Source: Alphaproteobacteria bacterium CG1_02_46_17 (GTDB taxonomy: Bacteria; Pseudomonadota; Alphaproteobacteria; Micavibrionales; Micavibrionaceae). From it: 62,504 bases of DNA. Below, one piece after another: positions 25,535-34,597 of the stretch (its first letter is position 1; each line of letters opens with the position of its first letter). Below the pieces are notes generated by a model. That model saw only the letters and a list, made by a program, of their open reading frames with translations. It was not told the origin of the DNA and searched no databases. The stretch is from contig MNUG01000013.1 in assembly GCA_001871905.1 (NCBI GenBank), positions 1 to 62,504 of the forward strand. Direction: 5' to 3'. The position numbers and the translations under genes are program-made.

Positions 25535-27253
25535 CTATCCCCCAAGGGGAGACAGAGGGCGAACTTCAACTGGCCCTGGGTTGCTCACCGGGAAGGTTTG
25601 AGCCATTCGATCTTGACTTGGTTGAGTAGAACCCTGCTGAGGTGTAGATTTCTCGAACTCTTGTCCAGTTTCATGATTAATGTGAACCGTCTGCTGAGGC
25701 TTTTGATCCTTGACGCCAACTTCTGCATTACGCATTGCGACTTCTGCCTTGTAGGTGTCAAACCCGTTCTTTGAGAGATATACATCTCTGGTATATTTGA
25801 CATCTCCATCCTGCCCAATCGAGCCGGCGACCCGCAGTCTCACATCTCCATTAGCGCCCTGTCCAACTCTGATAGCTCCATCCGTCGGAATTACGTCGAG
25901 CGGTTTTCCATCGGCACCTTCAACCTGAATGGTATTCACTTCTTTAACCATCTTGTCCCCATGTTTTACCTCTCTGAACAAGCTACCTTCAGTCGGCATG
26001 GCCTTCATTGAGGACAATTCGTACTGGGATCTCAAGTTGCCACCCATATCCTGGTTTCCACTAGCCATGGAGATGCCAGACTTGCCAAACAGCTTACCCA
26101 ACATATCCATTAACTTTTGCATCATTTCCTGCAATGCTGGCCCAATCCCAGCCATCATCCCACCAAGATCAAACCCCATATTGTTTTTGAAGAAATCTCC
26201 AATTTTTGATAAGAAATCCCCACCTTCCATCTTTTTCTCAAGACCGGAAATATGATTTTTATCGGCGAGCAATTCGGGATTGCTCATCATATGCTCAAGC
26301 TCCTTTTTGATAGCTGTTTTTTGAGCATCGGGAGGAGCACTTTCATCGCTCGACATTTTTGCCAGACGCTTAACAAAATCTGGATGTTCTTTCAGATTCT
26401 CCGCAATTCTTTCTTGCAATTTCGTATCTGTCGATAATCTTTTCTCAAACCCGTCTATGAGGCTTGCAGAAACACCATATTTTGCGGCCTGACCTGCAAT
26501 TCCCTCTCCCAACTGGGCGATTTTTCCATCTTTACCAGTCACACCGTGAGTAAAAAAATCTGCAATTTCACTATTACTTTTATTTGCCAATTCTGCAAAA
26601 GCAGCTTTACCAATGTCTGCAACACCTACCTTCTCCCCAGGCATTGGGGGGACTTTTATTTCCGCAGGGCTTGGGGTTTCTGGTTTTGCCGCAGGGGCAG
26701 TGGTAGCGGCAGCAGGAGGCGCCGCTTCTTTTTTCTGAGTTACACCAGAGGCAGCAACAGTGACTGGTGAAGGTGTGTCTGGCGCCTTTGCCTGAACTGA
26801 AGGCTTGGGGGCAACGGGAGCTGGCTTTACCAACTCTGCTAGATTGCTTCCATTATATTTCGATATAATCTGAGATGCTTGTGCTTGGTCTTTCAGAATT
26901 TGCGACTGTAGTTGCTCCGCCAGTTGTGGGTTTGTGCCCATATCTGCTTCTAATTTTTCTATAAAATTGGGATCTTGTTTGTATTTTTGTGCGATTGCAT
27001 CAGCAAAAGGCTTAACGTCAGTAGACTTGGCGGCCACATCTGTGACAAGTTTCGTGACATTTGGAGCTTTGTCAAGCTTTAAGCCCACAGCGCCCATATC
27101 AGCAACAGCTTTTGTCTTTGCTATACCAGCGGCAGCTGCGCGCTTCCCATCCGCCAAAAAGCCCTCTTCTTGAGTCGGATTTTGCGCCCTGTATTCCAAC
27201 TCATAAAAAGAGTTTGTCATTACTCCCAATGCAGCAGTTTTATCCATATCCAC
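25535..27253 (-). CDS. Unknown 572-residue multi-domain protein
   Basis: No family recognised. The layout is readable: a helical N-terminal part (1-150, with repeated tests of the pattern AIAQKYKQDPNFIEKL / ERIAENLKEHPDFVKRL), a Pro/Ala/Lys-rich disordered linker (about 155-225), a second helical block to about 330, a Met/Gly-rich hydrophobic stretch (FDLGGMMAGIGPALQEMMQKLMDMLG), and a beta-rich C-terminal region (VNTIQVEGADGKPLDV, VRLRVAGSIGQDGDVKY) ending PLSPLGG. There is no signal peptide. It lies 44 bases downstream of the 134-aa gene and the two form an operon. Size, modularity and lack of an export signal would fit a secretion substrate, but that is speculation. Confidence 0.7.
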   Translation of the reverse strand: MDMDKTAALGVMTNSFYELEYRAQNPTQEEGFLADGKRAAAAGIAKTKAVADMGAVGLKLDKAPNVTKLVTDVAAKSTDVKPFADAIAQKYKQDPNFIEKLEADMGTNPQLAEQLQSQILKDQAQASQIISKYNGSNLAELVKPAPVAPKPSVQAKAPDTPSPVTVAASGVTQKKEAAPPAAATTAPAAKPETPSPAEIKVPPMPGEKVGVADIGKAAFAELANKSNSEIADFFTHGVTGKDGKIAQLGEGIAGQAAKYGVSASLIDGFEKRLSTDTKLQERIAENLKEHPDFVKRLAKMSSDESAPPDAQKTAIKKELEHMMSNPELLADKNHISGLEKKMEGGDFLSKIGDFFKNNMGFDLGGMMAGIGPALQEMMQKLMDMLGKLFGKSGISMASGNQDMGGNLRSQYELSSMKAMPTEGSLFREVKHGDKMVKEVNTIQVEGADGKPLDVIPTDGAIRVGQGANGDVRLRVAGSIGQDGDVKYTRDVYLSKNGFDTYKAEVAMRNAEVGVKDQKPQQTVHINHETGQEFEKSTPQQGSTQPSQDRMAQTFPVSNPGPVEVRPLSPLGG

Positions 27254-27297
27254 TCTCCTCTAATCTTACTTTTTGACTATTTTCTTAATATAAATTC

Positions 27298-27702
27298 CTA
27301 CAAACCGATGTTCCTTATAATCAGTTTAGCCGAGTACATATCTTTTGGTATCTTGGAGTCTTCCATATATATAAGCATAACCTCTCCAGCTTTGCTCAGA
27401 TATTTCCTGAACGGCTTATGGATTTTCATTCCCAGACCCTGAACTTTTCCGCTATATGTTACAAAGGTCAGCAGTGCCAAATCCATATCATATTCAACCC
27501 AATCAATCTCTTCCGGCAGAAGCTGATTATACAACACTGCGGCATCTCCATCAGCATTCACCATCAACTCGGCATCACGTCCGCCACTGACGATGCTGGG
27601 CAAGACAGGTGCATTTTCAGGAATAACATATTTTTCATCCTGTTTTGACCTGTGCCTGGCCGCACCCAGCACATCTATTTCGTCATCAAGATCCAAGGCC
27701 AT
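27298..27702 (-). CDS. Unknown 134-residue protein, possible relative of the 93-aa protein at 54.8 kb
   Basis: A 134-residue soluble protein with an acidic start (MALDLDDEIDVLG) and no Cys or export signal. Its last 91 residues align without gaps, to the very end, with the 93-aa protein at 54804-55085 (18 identities by hand count; 11 of them in the first 29 positions, around ADGD, LLP and VEY). This suggests a small paralogous family. It precedes the 572-aa gene in the same operon. Function unknown. Confidence 0.65.
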   Translation of the reverse strand: MALDLDDEIDVLGAARHRSKQDEKYVIPENAPVLPSIVSGGRDAELMVNADGDAAVLYNQLLPEEIDWVEYDMDLALLTFVTYSGKVQGLGMKIHKPFRKYLSKAGEVMLIYMEDSKIPKDMYSAKLIIRNIGL

Positions 27703-27828
27703 TTATGACTATCACTTCCTCTGATGTTATATAGCTTTCTATATTTTTCCTTGCTTTCTCGATTATTATACTGAAAAATCGCCGAAAGCACAAATGAATC
27801 ACGGAAAAATCAATCAGGCCACAATACC

Positions 27829-28464
27829 ATGACAGATGTTAAAATTTGTGGAATCAAAGAAAAGAATCATCTGGATGTCGCCGCCCAAGCCGGAGCGCGT
27901 TTCATAGGACTGGTCTTTTATCCGAAATCTCCCCGTTTTATCGACCCTGAAATGGCACGGCTTCTTTCCAGATCTGCACCAACAGGGGTGCGGATGGTCG
28001 GACTGTTCGTTGATCCTGATGATGCTTGGCTATCCCATGTACTGGGGGCTGTTCCGCTTGATATGATCCAGTTACATGGGGCAGAATCCCCTGTACGCGT
28101 TCAGGAAATACGGTCAATACACCATCTTCCCATCATCAAGGCTATTCCTGTGGCACGGCCAGAAGACCTTGAAAAGGCTCAAGAATATGAACAGGTGGCG
28201 GACTGGCTATTATTTGACTCTAAATCCCAGAAAAGTTCTGTATCTGGGGGGAGCGGTATATCATTTGACTGGAAAATTCTTGAAGGAAAACGTTTCGAAA
28301 GACCATGGATGTTGTCCGGTGGTCTTCATGTGGGGAACGTCCAAAATGCCTTGTCTTGTCTTCACCCAAATGCGGTTGATGTCTCCAGCGGTGTTGAGAG
28401 TGAACTTGGTATCAAAGATCCGTCACGAATAATCGAATTTTTGAAGCAGGTTCGTCAACATTGA
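27829..28464 (+). CDS. trpF: Phosphoribosylanthranilate isomerase
   Basis: A 211-residue TIM-barrel enzyme that isomerises phosphoribosylanthranilate to CdRP in tryptophan synthesis. It starts with the typical VKICGIKEKNHLD (catalytic Cys), then GARFIGLVFYPKSPRFI, IQLHGAESP, WLLFDSKS (catalytic Asp) and WMLSGGLHVGNV with VDVSSGVES binding phosphate. Length is normal. trpB and trpA, usual downstream partners in alphaproteobacteria, are absent here. Its 3' end overlaps the convergent VanX-like gene by 42 bases. Confidence 0.95.
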   Translation: MTDVKICGIKEKNHLDVAAQAGARFIGLVFYPKSPRFIDPEMARLLSRSAPTGVRMVGLFVDPDDAWLSHVLGAVPLDMIQLHGAESPVRVQEIRSIHHLPIIKAIPVARPEDLEKAQEYEQVADWLLFDSKSQKSSVSGGSGISFDWKILEGKRFERPWMLSGGLHVGNVQNALSCLHPNAVDVSSGVESELGIKDPSRIIEFLKQVRQH

Positions 28465-29172
28465 GGCCATACGCCGCTCTTGTTGTTGTGGGATTTTGGC
28501 GGGAGCCGTCATTATTTTTTGCCAATCTTCCAGATGCCCATCCTCAATAGGGGATAGATGGCCAATCTCGTCGCTGGGGAAGCGAAAATCCCACCATTCT
28601 GTCGACAAAAGAAGTAGGTTCCTGCCCATTTTTTGGGCTGCTTCCAGCATGGCATTATCCAGTCTGGCGCGGTTTTCTTTGACCTGTTCGCTGGAATACG
28701 GATAGTTACGGTGAGCCGGATTCTTTTCGGGGTGAGCATCGCCTGAGAAGCTGTCAAAGGCTGTTCCGAAATCAACGGTCTGTCCGAATTTATCTTGGGC
28801 TGCAATATCTATCGCCATCCCTCTCGGATGTCCACCCTGTCCTGGGCTTGACAGGAATTTTGGTTCCACCAGCCAATGCGGATTGGCCCGCACAATATCA
28901 GTTTCCATGATCTTTTGCTGCGCCTCGACTGGCCGCAGGCAATCCTTAATCACAAGGGTCCATTCATATTCTTTATGCAGTTTTTGTGCAGCTAGAACGG
29001 TTAAGGCCACCATATCAATATGACCCCACAAATTGGCATCGGGGTGATAAATCTGGCCAAAGACATTTTCTGGATGTGAAGCCTTTGCATAAGCATGATC
29101 AACCGCGACGGGATATCCCATACGGGCAACTAAATTGAACGGGATCAAATCCTCTTTTGAAATAGCGTTCAT
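28423..29172 (-). CDS. VanX-like D-Ala-D-Ala dipeptidase (M15 family)
   Basis: A 249-residue M15D-type peptidase. Features: YHPDANLWGHIDM near the start, VIKDCLRPVEAQQKI (the conserved R-P loop), GGHPRGMAIDIA (zinc His and Asp spaced as in SxHxxGxAxD), and TEWWDFRFP, where VanX-type enzymes have EWWH. The Glu is the catalytic base; an Asp stands where the third zinc His is expected. It probably cleaves D-Ala-D-Ala or muropeptide fragments in the cytoplasm, as there is no signal peptide. The last 14 codons overlap trpF on the opposite strand. Confidence 0.82.
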   Translation of the reverse strand: MNAISKEDLIPFNLVARMGYPVAVDHAYAKASHPENVFGQIYHPDANLWGHIDMVALTVLAAQKLHKEYEWTLVIKDCLRPVEAQQKIMETDIVRANPHWLVEPKFLSSPGQGGHPRGMAIDIAAQDKFGQTVDFGTAFDSFSGDAHPEKNPAHRNYPYSSEQVKENRARLDNAMLEAAQKMGRNLLLLSTEWWDFRFPSDEIGHLSPIEDGHLEDWQKIMTAPAKIPQQQERRMASMLTNLLQKFDYS

Positions 29173-29237
29173 TTCTTCATTCTAACCACTTTCTGCGCTC
29201 TTGTCTTGTATGATGAACTTATGCGATAAACTAGACC

Positions 29238-31688
29238 ATGAAATGGATTGGACGCTTCTTTTTATTCCTTATCTCGCTTGGCTTTATCGGAGCCGTTGCC
29301 GGTGTTATTCTGATTGGGGCCGTGTTCTATAAATACGGACAGAGTCTGCCCGATTTTACCCAGTTAAAGGATTACCGTCCCCCTGTGGTCACGCGGGTTC
29401 ACGCAGGAGATGGTCGGTTTCTGGCTGAATTTGCCGAGGAAAAACGTATCTTCATTCCAGTTAGCGAAATTCCAGATATCATCAAGGAAGCCCTTATCTC
29501 GGCTGAAGACCAGGATTTTTATAAACATAAAGGGATTGACCCCAAGGCGATTGTCCGCGCCACATTAACCAATCTGAAAAATATGGGCACAGGCCGACGC
29601 ATGGTCGGGGCGTCCACCATCACCCAGCAGGTTGCCAAAAATTTCCTGTTAAACAGCGAAGAGAAATTCAGCCGCAAGATCAAGGAAGCCATTCTGGCAT
29701 ATAAAATGGAACAGGCTCTATCCAAAGACCGGATTCTGGAACTTTATATGAACCAGATCTTTCTGGGGGCACGCTCTTATGGATTTGCTGCGGCAGCCCT
29801 CCATTATTTTAACAAGCCATTGAACGAACTGACCATTTCAGAAGCTGCCTTTCTTGCTGCTTTGCCAAAGGCTCCGAATAACTATAATCCTGTCCATAAA
29901 CATGATCAGGCGATTGCACGACGCAACTGGGTTATAGAGCGGATGCAAATCGAAGGATATATTACAAAAGAGCAAGCCGAGCTGGCCGAAAAATCTCCGC
30001 TGATTGTGGTTCCTGTCAGGGATAATGACGTGGTCAACGCACCTTATTTCGCCGAAGAGGTTCGCCGCCAGTTGATCAAGGAGTTCGGGTCGGATGCTCT
30101 ATATGGTGGAGGACTATCAGTTCGCACCAGTCTGGATCCGCGTTTGCAAAAAATTGCCGAAACAGCGTTACAAAATGGCTTGATCGCGTATGACCGCCGT
30201 CACGGTTGGCGCGGCCCGATCGAACGGACAGGATCGACTACGGATTGGCAAAACGTTGTCAAAGACACCCCCGGGCCAGTCGGTATGCTAGGGTCATGGC
30301 GGCTGGCCATGGTTCTGGACACCACATCTGGACGCATTGAAATCGGCTTTAGTGACGCTACCAAAGGCCGCCTTGATGATGAAGATGTGAAATGGAGTAA
30401 AGACAAACCATTGAAATCGGGTGACATTATATTAGCTGAAAAAGATTCCGGAGATAAACAAACGGAACAAGATCTTTATCACTTACAGCAAGTCCCTAAA
30501 ATTCAAGGTGCCATTGTCGCTCTTGATCCCAATACCGGACGCGTTCTGGCTATTCAAGGTGGCTGGAAATTCGATGGTAGCGAGTTTAACCGTGCTACCC
30601 AAGCCGAACGTCAACCGGGTTCCGCTATCAAACCTTTTGTCTATCTGGCGGCCCTTGATAAAGGATACACGCCATCGACGATTATTCTGGATTCCCCGAT
30701 TGTCTTTACTGATAGTGCAGGAAATGTCTGGAGACCCGAGAACTATTCCGGTGAGTTTTACGGCCCCACCCCGTTACGCGTTGGTGTTGAAAAGTCCCGT
30801 AACCTGATGACCATTCGTCTGGCCCAACAAATCGGCATTGAGACTGTTGCGGAATATGCCAAGCGTTTTGGCATATCAGACGATATGAAACCCTATCTAT
30901 CCGCCGCACTGGGCGCAGATGAGACCACTTTGATGAGACTGACTACGGCTTATGGCATGATTGTCAATGGGGGCAAAAAAATATCGCCAACCTTTATCGA
31001 CCGTGTACAAGATCGTACCGGAAAAACCATTGAAAAGTCGGATCAACGCCCCTGTGTCGGATGTGGTTCCCTGATCCGATGGGAAAATCAGTCAACACCC
31101 GCCTTACCCGATACGCGCGAGCAAATTGCCGATCCGCGCACAACCTATCAGATGGTCTCTATCATGGAGGGGGTTGTCCAACGTGGGACAGCACGCAAGC
31201 TGGCTTCACTTGACCGTCCACTGGCTGGAAAAACAGGAACCACCAATGATTCAAAAGATGCGTGGTTTATGGGTTTCACTCCAGACATGGTGATTGGTGT
31301 TTATTCCGGTTTTGATGATCCAAAGACATTGGGCAAGCAAGAAACAGGGGCATCAGTTGCCCTGCCTATTTTCAAAGAATTTGTCGAGAAGGCTTTTGAA
31401 GGCGTGCCACCAACACCGTTCCGCGTTCCATCTGGTGTGCGCATGGTGCAGGTCAACGCCAAAACAGGTCAACGTACATACGCTGGTAATCCTAACGTCA
31501 TTTGGGAACCTTTCCTTGCAGGGACAGAACCCAATACGTTGCCACCCGGTTATAAATCCTATGATAATGAAGAATCACAGCATGATGCCCAGTATGAAGT
31601 AATTGAAGAACCATTACCTGCAGGGGAGATGTTAGAACCACGCCCAGACTCTTCTGGATCATTGCAAGGTACGGGTGGGTTGTATTGA
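29238..31688 (+). CDS. mrcA: Penicillin-binding protein 1A
   Basis: A bifunctional peptidoglycan synthase of 816 residues. After an N-terminal membrane anchor (FFLFLISLGFIGAVAGVILI) comes the GT51 glycosyltransferase with SAEDQDFYKHKGID (catalytic Glu), GASTITQQVAKNF and KIKEAILAYKMEQ. An insertion/OB-type region leads to the transpeptidase with RQPGSAIKPF (SxxK), SRNLM (SxN) and GKTGTTND (KTG). The C-terminus is Pro/Glu/Ser-rich. All catalytic motifs are intact. It is divergent from the VanX-like gene and ends at a hairpin terminator. Confidence 0.95.
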   Translation: MKWIGRFFLFLISLGFIGAVAGVILIGAVFYKYGQSLPDFTQLKDYRPPVVTRVHAGDGRFLAEFAEEKRIFIPVSEIPDIIKEALISAEDQDFYKHKGIDPKAIVRATLTNLKNMGTGRRMVGASTITQQVAKNFLLNSEEKFSRKIKEAILAYKMEQALSKDRILELYMNQIFLGARSYGFAAAALHYFNKPLNELTISEAAFLAALPKAPNNYNPVHKHDQAIARRNWVIERMQIEGYITKEQAELAEKSPLIVVPVRDNDVVNAPYFAEEVRRQLIKEFGSDALYGGGLSVRTSLDPRLQKIAETALQNGLIAYDRRHGWRGPIERTGSTTDWQNVVKDTPGPVGMLGSWRLAMVLDTTSGRIEIGFSDATKGRLDDEDVKWSKDKPLKSGDIILAEKDSGDKQTEQDLYHLQQVPKIQGAIVALDPNTGRVLAIQGGWKFDGSEFNRATQAERQPGSAIKPFVYLAALDKGYTPSTIILDSPIVFTDSAGNVWRPENYSGEFYGPTPLRVGVEKSRNLMTIRLAQQIGIETVAEYAKRFGISDDMKPYLSAALGADETTLMRLTTAYGMIVNGGKKISPTFIDRVQDRTGKTIEKSDQRPCVGCGSLIRWENQSTPALPDTREQIADPRTTYQMVSIMEGVVQRGTARKLASLDRPLAGKTGTTNDSKDAWFMGFTPDMVIGVYSGFDDPKTLGKQETGASVALPIFKEFVEKAFEGVPPTPFRVPSGVRMVQVNAKTGQRTYAGNPNVIWEPFLAGTEPNTLPPGYKSYDNEESQHDAQYEVIEEPLPAGEMLEPRPDSSGSLQGTGGLY

Positions 31689-31797
31689 CGACGTATCATT
31701 AAATAAATGTTTGTAGAAAAAAATTTTTGTGATAGATTTCGCCTCAAGAAAAAAATTTCTACCTCATCGGGATTTTCATTCCCCTTATAAAAAAATC

Positions 31798-31829
31798 AGG
31801 TGCCCTTGTTTCATGCGGCACCTTTTTTT
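31798..31829 (+). terminator. mrcA terminator
   Basis: AGGTGCC (31798-31804) pairs with GGCACCT (31817-31823), followed by seven T. It sits just ahead of the thrC promoter. Confidence 0.85.
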
Positions 31830-31851
31830 GCCCCTTTTTCTGCGTAGCCTA

Positions 31852-31860
31852 TGATATAAT
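31852..31860 (+). promoter_or_regulatory. thrC: Extended -10 promoter of thrC
   Basis: TGATATAAT: a perfect TATAAT (31855-31860) preceded by the extended -10 TG. No good -35 is present. Predicted transcription start near 31867, only about 12 bases before the thrC ATG, which has GAGGAG in that short leader. Confidence 0.5.
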
Positions 31861-31878
31861 TTTCTTAGAGGAGAAATC

Positions 31879-33255
31879 ATGCGATATATTTCGACACGAG
31901 GACAAGTAGGTGACAGAAGTTTTATTGACACGTTAATGTCAGGACTGGCCAGTGATGGCGGTTTATTTGTTCCTGTTTTCTGGCCTTTTCTGGGAGAGAT
32001 TAAATCAGACCATCGTTATCAGGATATCGCGCACCATGTGTTGTCCTTGTTTATCGGAGATGAGATTCCTTCGGACGATTTGAAGAAAATTATTGAGGAT
32101 ACATATTCAGATAAAGTTTTTTTCGACCCTGATATCACCCCCCTAAAACCAATCGGGCAGGATATTTTCCTGATGGAGCTATTTCATGGCCCAACCCTTG
32201 CTTTTAAGGATGTGGCCTTGCAATTATTGGGGAGATTGTTTGATTACGTTCTGGAGAAAGACGGTCGCACCATTACGATTATCGGTGCAACCTCCGGAGA
32301 TACAGGATCGGCAGCTATTGAGGCCTTCAAAGGGCGCAAAAATATATCAATTACTATTCTCCACCCCAAAGGCCGCACATCAGATATTCAACGTCGTCAG
32401 ATGACCAGCGTAATGGCAAATAATGTGCACAACATTGCGGTTGAGGGCACGTTTGATGATTGTCAAAATCTGGTCAAACAAAGTTTTGCCGATGAAGACT
32501 TGCGTAAGAACAAAAATCTTTCGGCAGTCAATTCGATCAACTGGGCTCGCATTATCGCCCAGACTGTTTATTATATTGATGCAGCGCGCCAGTTGGGAAA
32601 AACACCTGCCTTTTCTGTACCGACAGGGAATTTTGGTAATATCTATGCCGCATGGGTAGGCAAACAGATCGGCGGGGATATAGGCCCATTGGTGATTGGA
32701 TCAAACCGCAATGATATCCTGACCCGTTTCTTTGAAACAGGCACGATGCAATTAAGTGATGTGGCACCCAGCCACAGCCCCAGCATGGATATTCAGATTT
32801 CCAGCAATTTCGAGCGCTTTTTATATGATTGTCTGGGACGCGACTCGGATCGTTTGAACAAGTTGATGACGTCCTTCAAACAAACCGGGAAATATTCTCT
32901 GGATGGTGATAGTCTGGAAGGAAGCCGCAGGAACTTTATAGCCCAGCGTTGTCTTGATGAAGACACAATCGCAACCATTGCCAAAGTTTATAAAGAAAGC
33001 GGTATCATAATTGATCCACATACTGCTGTTGGCGTCCATGCCTTATTCAAATCCGGCATTCCGGAGTCCCATGATGGGCCTGCCATTGCTTTGGCCTGCG
33101 CCCATCCGGCCAAGTTTCCCGATGTTGTAGAACAAGCCATTGGCATTCGTCCGGCCCTTCCCACCCACTTGGCCGATCTGATGGATCGTCCCGAGAAATA
33201 TACAGTCATGGGGAATGATTTCGATAAGCTCAAGACACATCTTTTGTCTGTGTAA
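31879..33255 (+). CDS. thrC: Threonine synthase
   Basis: A 458-residue PLP enzyme converting O-phosphohomoserine to threonine. It begins MRYISTRGQ, typical of the proteobacterial long form, followed by the PLP-Lys site HGPTLAFKDVALQLLG, GATSGDTGSAAIEAF (phosphate loop) and SVPTGNFGNIYAAWVGKQ. Length fits the family. Expressed from the extended -10 promoter, and separated from the convergent porin gene by a bidirectional hairpin. Confidence 0.96.
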   Translation: MRYISTRGQVGDRSFIDTLMSGLASDGGLFVPVFWPFLGEIKSDHRYQDIAHHVLSLFIGDEIPSDDLKKIIEDTYSDKVFFDPDITPLKPIGQDIFLMELFHGPTLAFKDVALQLLGRLFDYVLEKDGRTITIIGATSGDTGSAAIEAFKGRKNISITILHPKGRTSDIQRRQMTSVMANNVHNIAVEGTFDDCQNLVKQSFADEDLRKNKNLSAVNSINWARIIAQTVYYIDAARQLGKTPAFSVPTGNFGNIYAAWVGKQIGGDIGPLVIGSNRNDILTRFFETGTMQLSDVAPSHSPSMDIQISSNFERFLYDCLGRDSDRLNKLMTSFKQTGKYSLDGDSLEGSRRNFIAQRCLDEDTIATIAKVYKESGIIIDPHTAVGVHALFKSGIPESHDGPAIALACAHPAKFPDVVEQAIGIRPALPTHLADLMDRPEKYTVMGNDFDKLKTHLLSV

Positions 33256-33320
33256 TTGGCTTTATATCCCAATTTTTGAACGCAAGATTTCTTGTCATTG
33301 GAATAGAACCAAATAATAAA

Positions 33321-33340
33321 AGGGCGGAGAAATCCGCCCT
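33321..33340. terminator. Bidirectional terminator between thrC and the porin
   Basis: An 8-bp perfect stem, AGGGCGGA and TCCGCCCT, around a GAAA tetraloop. T runs follow on both strands (TTTT at 33341; A-rich tract upstream). It can end both convergent transcripts. Confidence 0.88.
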
Positions 33341-33368
33341 TTTAAACTCTTATCCGATCGACTTCAAA

Positions 33369-34394
33369 TTAGAAGTTGATTTGGGTACCCAAAGTAACGG
33401 TTGTTGCATCCTGATCGGCAGCCGTGCTGAAATCAGCTTCGGTGTAAGCAACAGACCCACGGAAGGTCATGCCTGGGCCATAGGTGTAAACAACACCACC
33501 GGTGTAACGGTCGAGGTCGCCATTGATCAAAGATCCAGCGTCGCCTTCAGCAGACAGGTAAGACAGGCCGAGTTTGTATGGGCCAAAGGTGTAATCACCA
33601 CCAACAACCCAAGTATCGAGGTCAACATCAACTGTACCAGCTTTAGTTTGGTTGGTTGTGTAAACAGCACCCAGACCGAAAGCGCCGATATCCAAATCAG
33701 CACCAACGTTCCATTCGTCGGTTTCGTTGTTGGTTGATGTGTAACCAGCACCAACGATAACACCTACATTGCTAACCATACCTTCGTAACGGGCAGCAAG
33801 TTCCCATACATCGTCAACTGTACCAACAGCTGTCAACATGGAGTTACCTTTCAAAGAACGTGACGCAGCAACTTCAGGGGTGTAGGAGGTACCAACTTGG
33901 AAACCAGAGTAAACTGGAGACAAGTAGGTCAGTTTGTCAGCGCCTTGAGCGATGTCGTTAGCGTAATCAACAGAAGTGATTGTGCTGGTTGGGTTGATGT
34001 ACTGACGGATGCCGTCGATGTTTTCATCAGCAGAAGGAGCAGCAACTTGCAGCAAGTAAGCAGCGCCATCTTCGTCACCGAAGTTTACGCGACCCCAAGA
34101 ACCAGCCATATAGATGTATGACTCGTCAATTTCAAAGCTTTCGCCAGCGTCAGCCAGAGCTTCGATGTGCGCACCAACGGTCAGACCGTTGTCGAGGGTG
34201 GTTTCACCACCGAAGTGCACTTCAGTATTACGAAGAATATCAAGCGTGTGAGCATTGTCTTCGTTGGTGTAGTTTACGTAGCCTTTAAAGTGGCCACCGA
34301 GGTTCAATTTAACGCCTGAGCTATCTTGTGCCATTGCTGGGGAAACAGCAAGGGTCAGAGCAACAGCAGCAGCGCCGAGCATAAGTTTATTCAT
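33369..34394 (-). CDS. Outer-membrane porin (Gram-negative porin family)
   Basis: A 341-residue porin. The signal peptide (LGAAAVALTLAVSPAMAQ) is followed by VKLNLGGHFKGYVNY, then alternating short amphipathic strands typical of a 16-strand trimeric porin; the constriction-loop region lies around YLLQVAAPSADENIDG. The protein ends in an aromatic residue (TLGTQINF), the usual BAM signal. Codon use is narrow (Ala GCA/GCT, Thr ACC/ACT), suggesting very high expression. The start at 34394 has a strong GGAGGA; the ATG 15 bases upstream is rejected. Monocistronic. Confidence 0.9.
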   Translation of the reverse strand: MNKLMLGAAAVALTLAVSPAMAQDSSGVKLNLGGHFKGYVNYTNEDNAHTLDILRNTEVHFGGETTLDNGLTVGAHIEALADAGESFEIDESYIYMAGSWGRVNFGDEDGAAYLLQVAAPSADENIDGIRQYINPTSTITSVDYANDIAQGADKLTYLSPVYSGFQVGTSYTPEVAASRSLKGNSMLTAVGTVDDVWELAARYEGMVSNVGVIVGAGYTSTNNETDEWNVGADLDIGAFGLGAVYTTNQTKAGTVDVDLDTWVVGGDYTFGPYKLGLSYLSAEGDAGSLINGDLDRYTGGVVYTYGPGMTFRGSVAYTEADFSTAADQDATTVTLGTQINF

Positions 34395-34496
34395 GGAACA
34401 TTCCTCCAATAAGTGTTGAATTCCGTAGTCAAGTCCCTGAGAAGCAGTATCACACGAGTGTGTTGCTGTTTTTCAGGAATCCAGACAGACACGAGA

Positions 34497-34527
34497 GCTA
34501 TATTCCTCTTATCGAGTCTTTTTTCAA
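34497..34527 (-). promoter_or_regulatory. Possible porin promoter with a GANTC site
   Basis: On the minus strand: TTGAAA (34522-34527), a 19-base spacer, TATAGC (34497-34502). The spacer is long, so this is tentative. A GANTC motif (GAGTC on plus, 34514-34518) lies inside the spacer, the placement described for GcrA-dependent promoters. A second GANTC is at 34477-34481. Confidence 0.35.
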
Positions 34528-34597
34528 GCTTTAGGCGGGGGGGAGGCAATATTTGAGAAGGGAGTGTTGTAAAAAAAACACTATTTTTTTTCATAAT

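Noticed and set aside
31709-31765. GAAAAAAATTT direct repeat between mrcA and thrC
   Set aside because: A-rich intergenic DNA; imperfect pairing and no consistent unit length.
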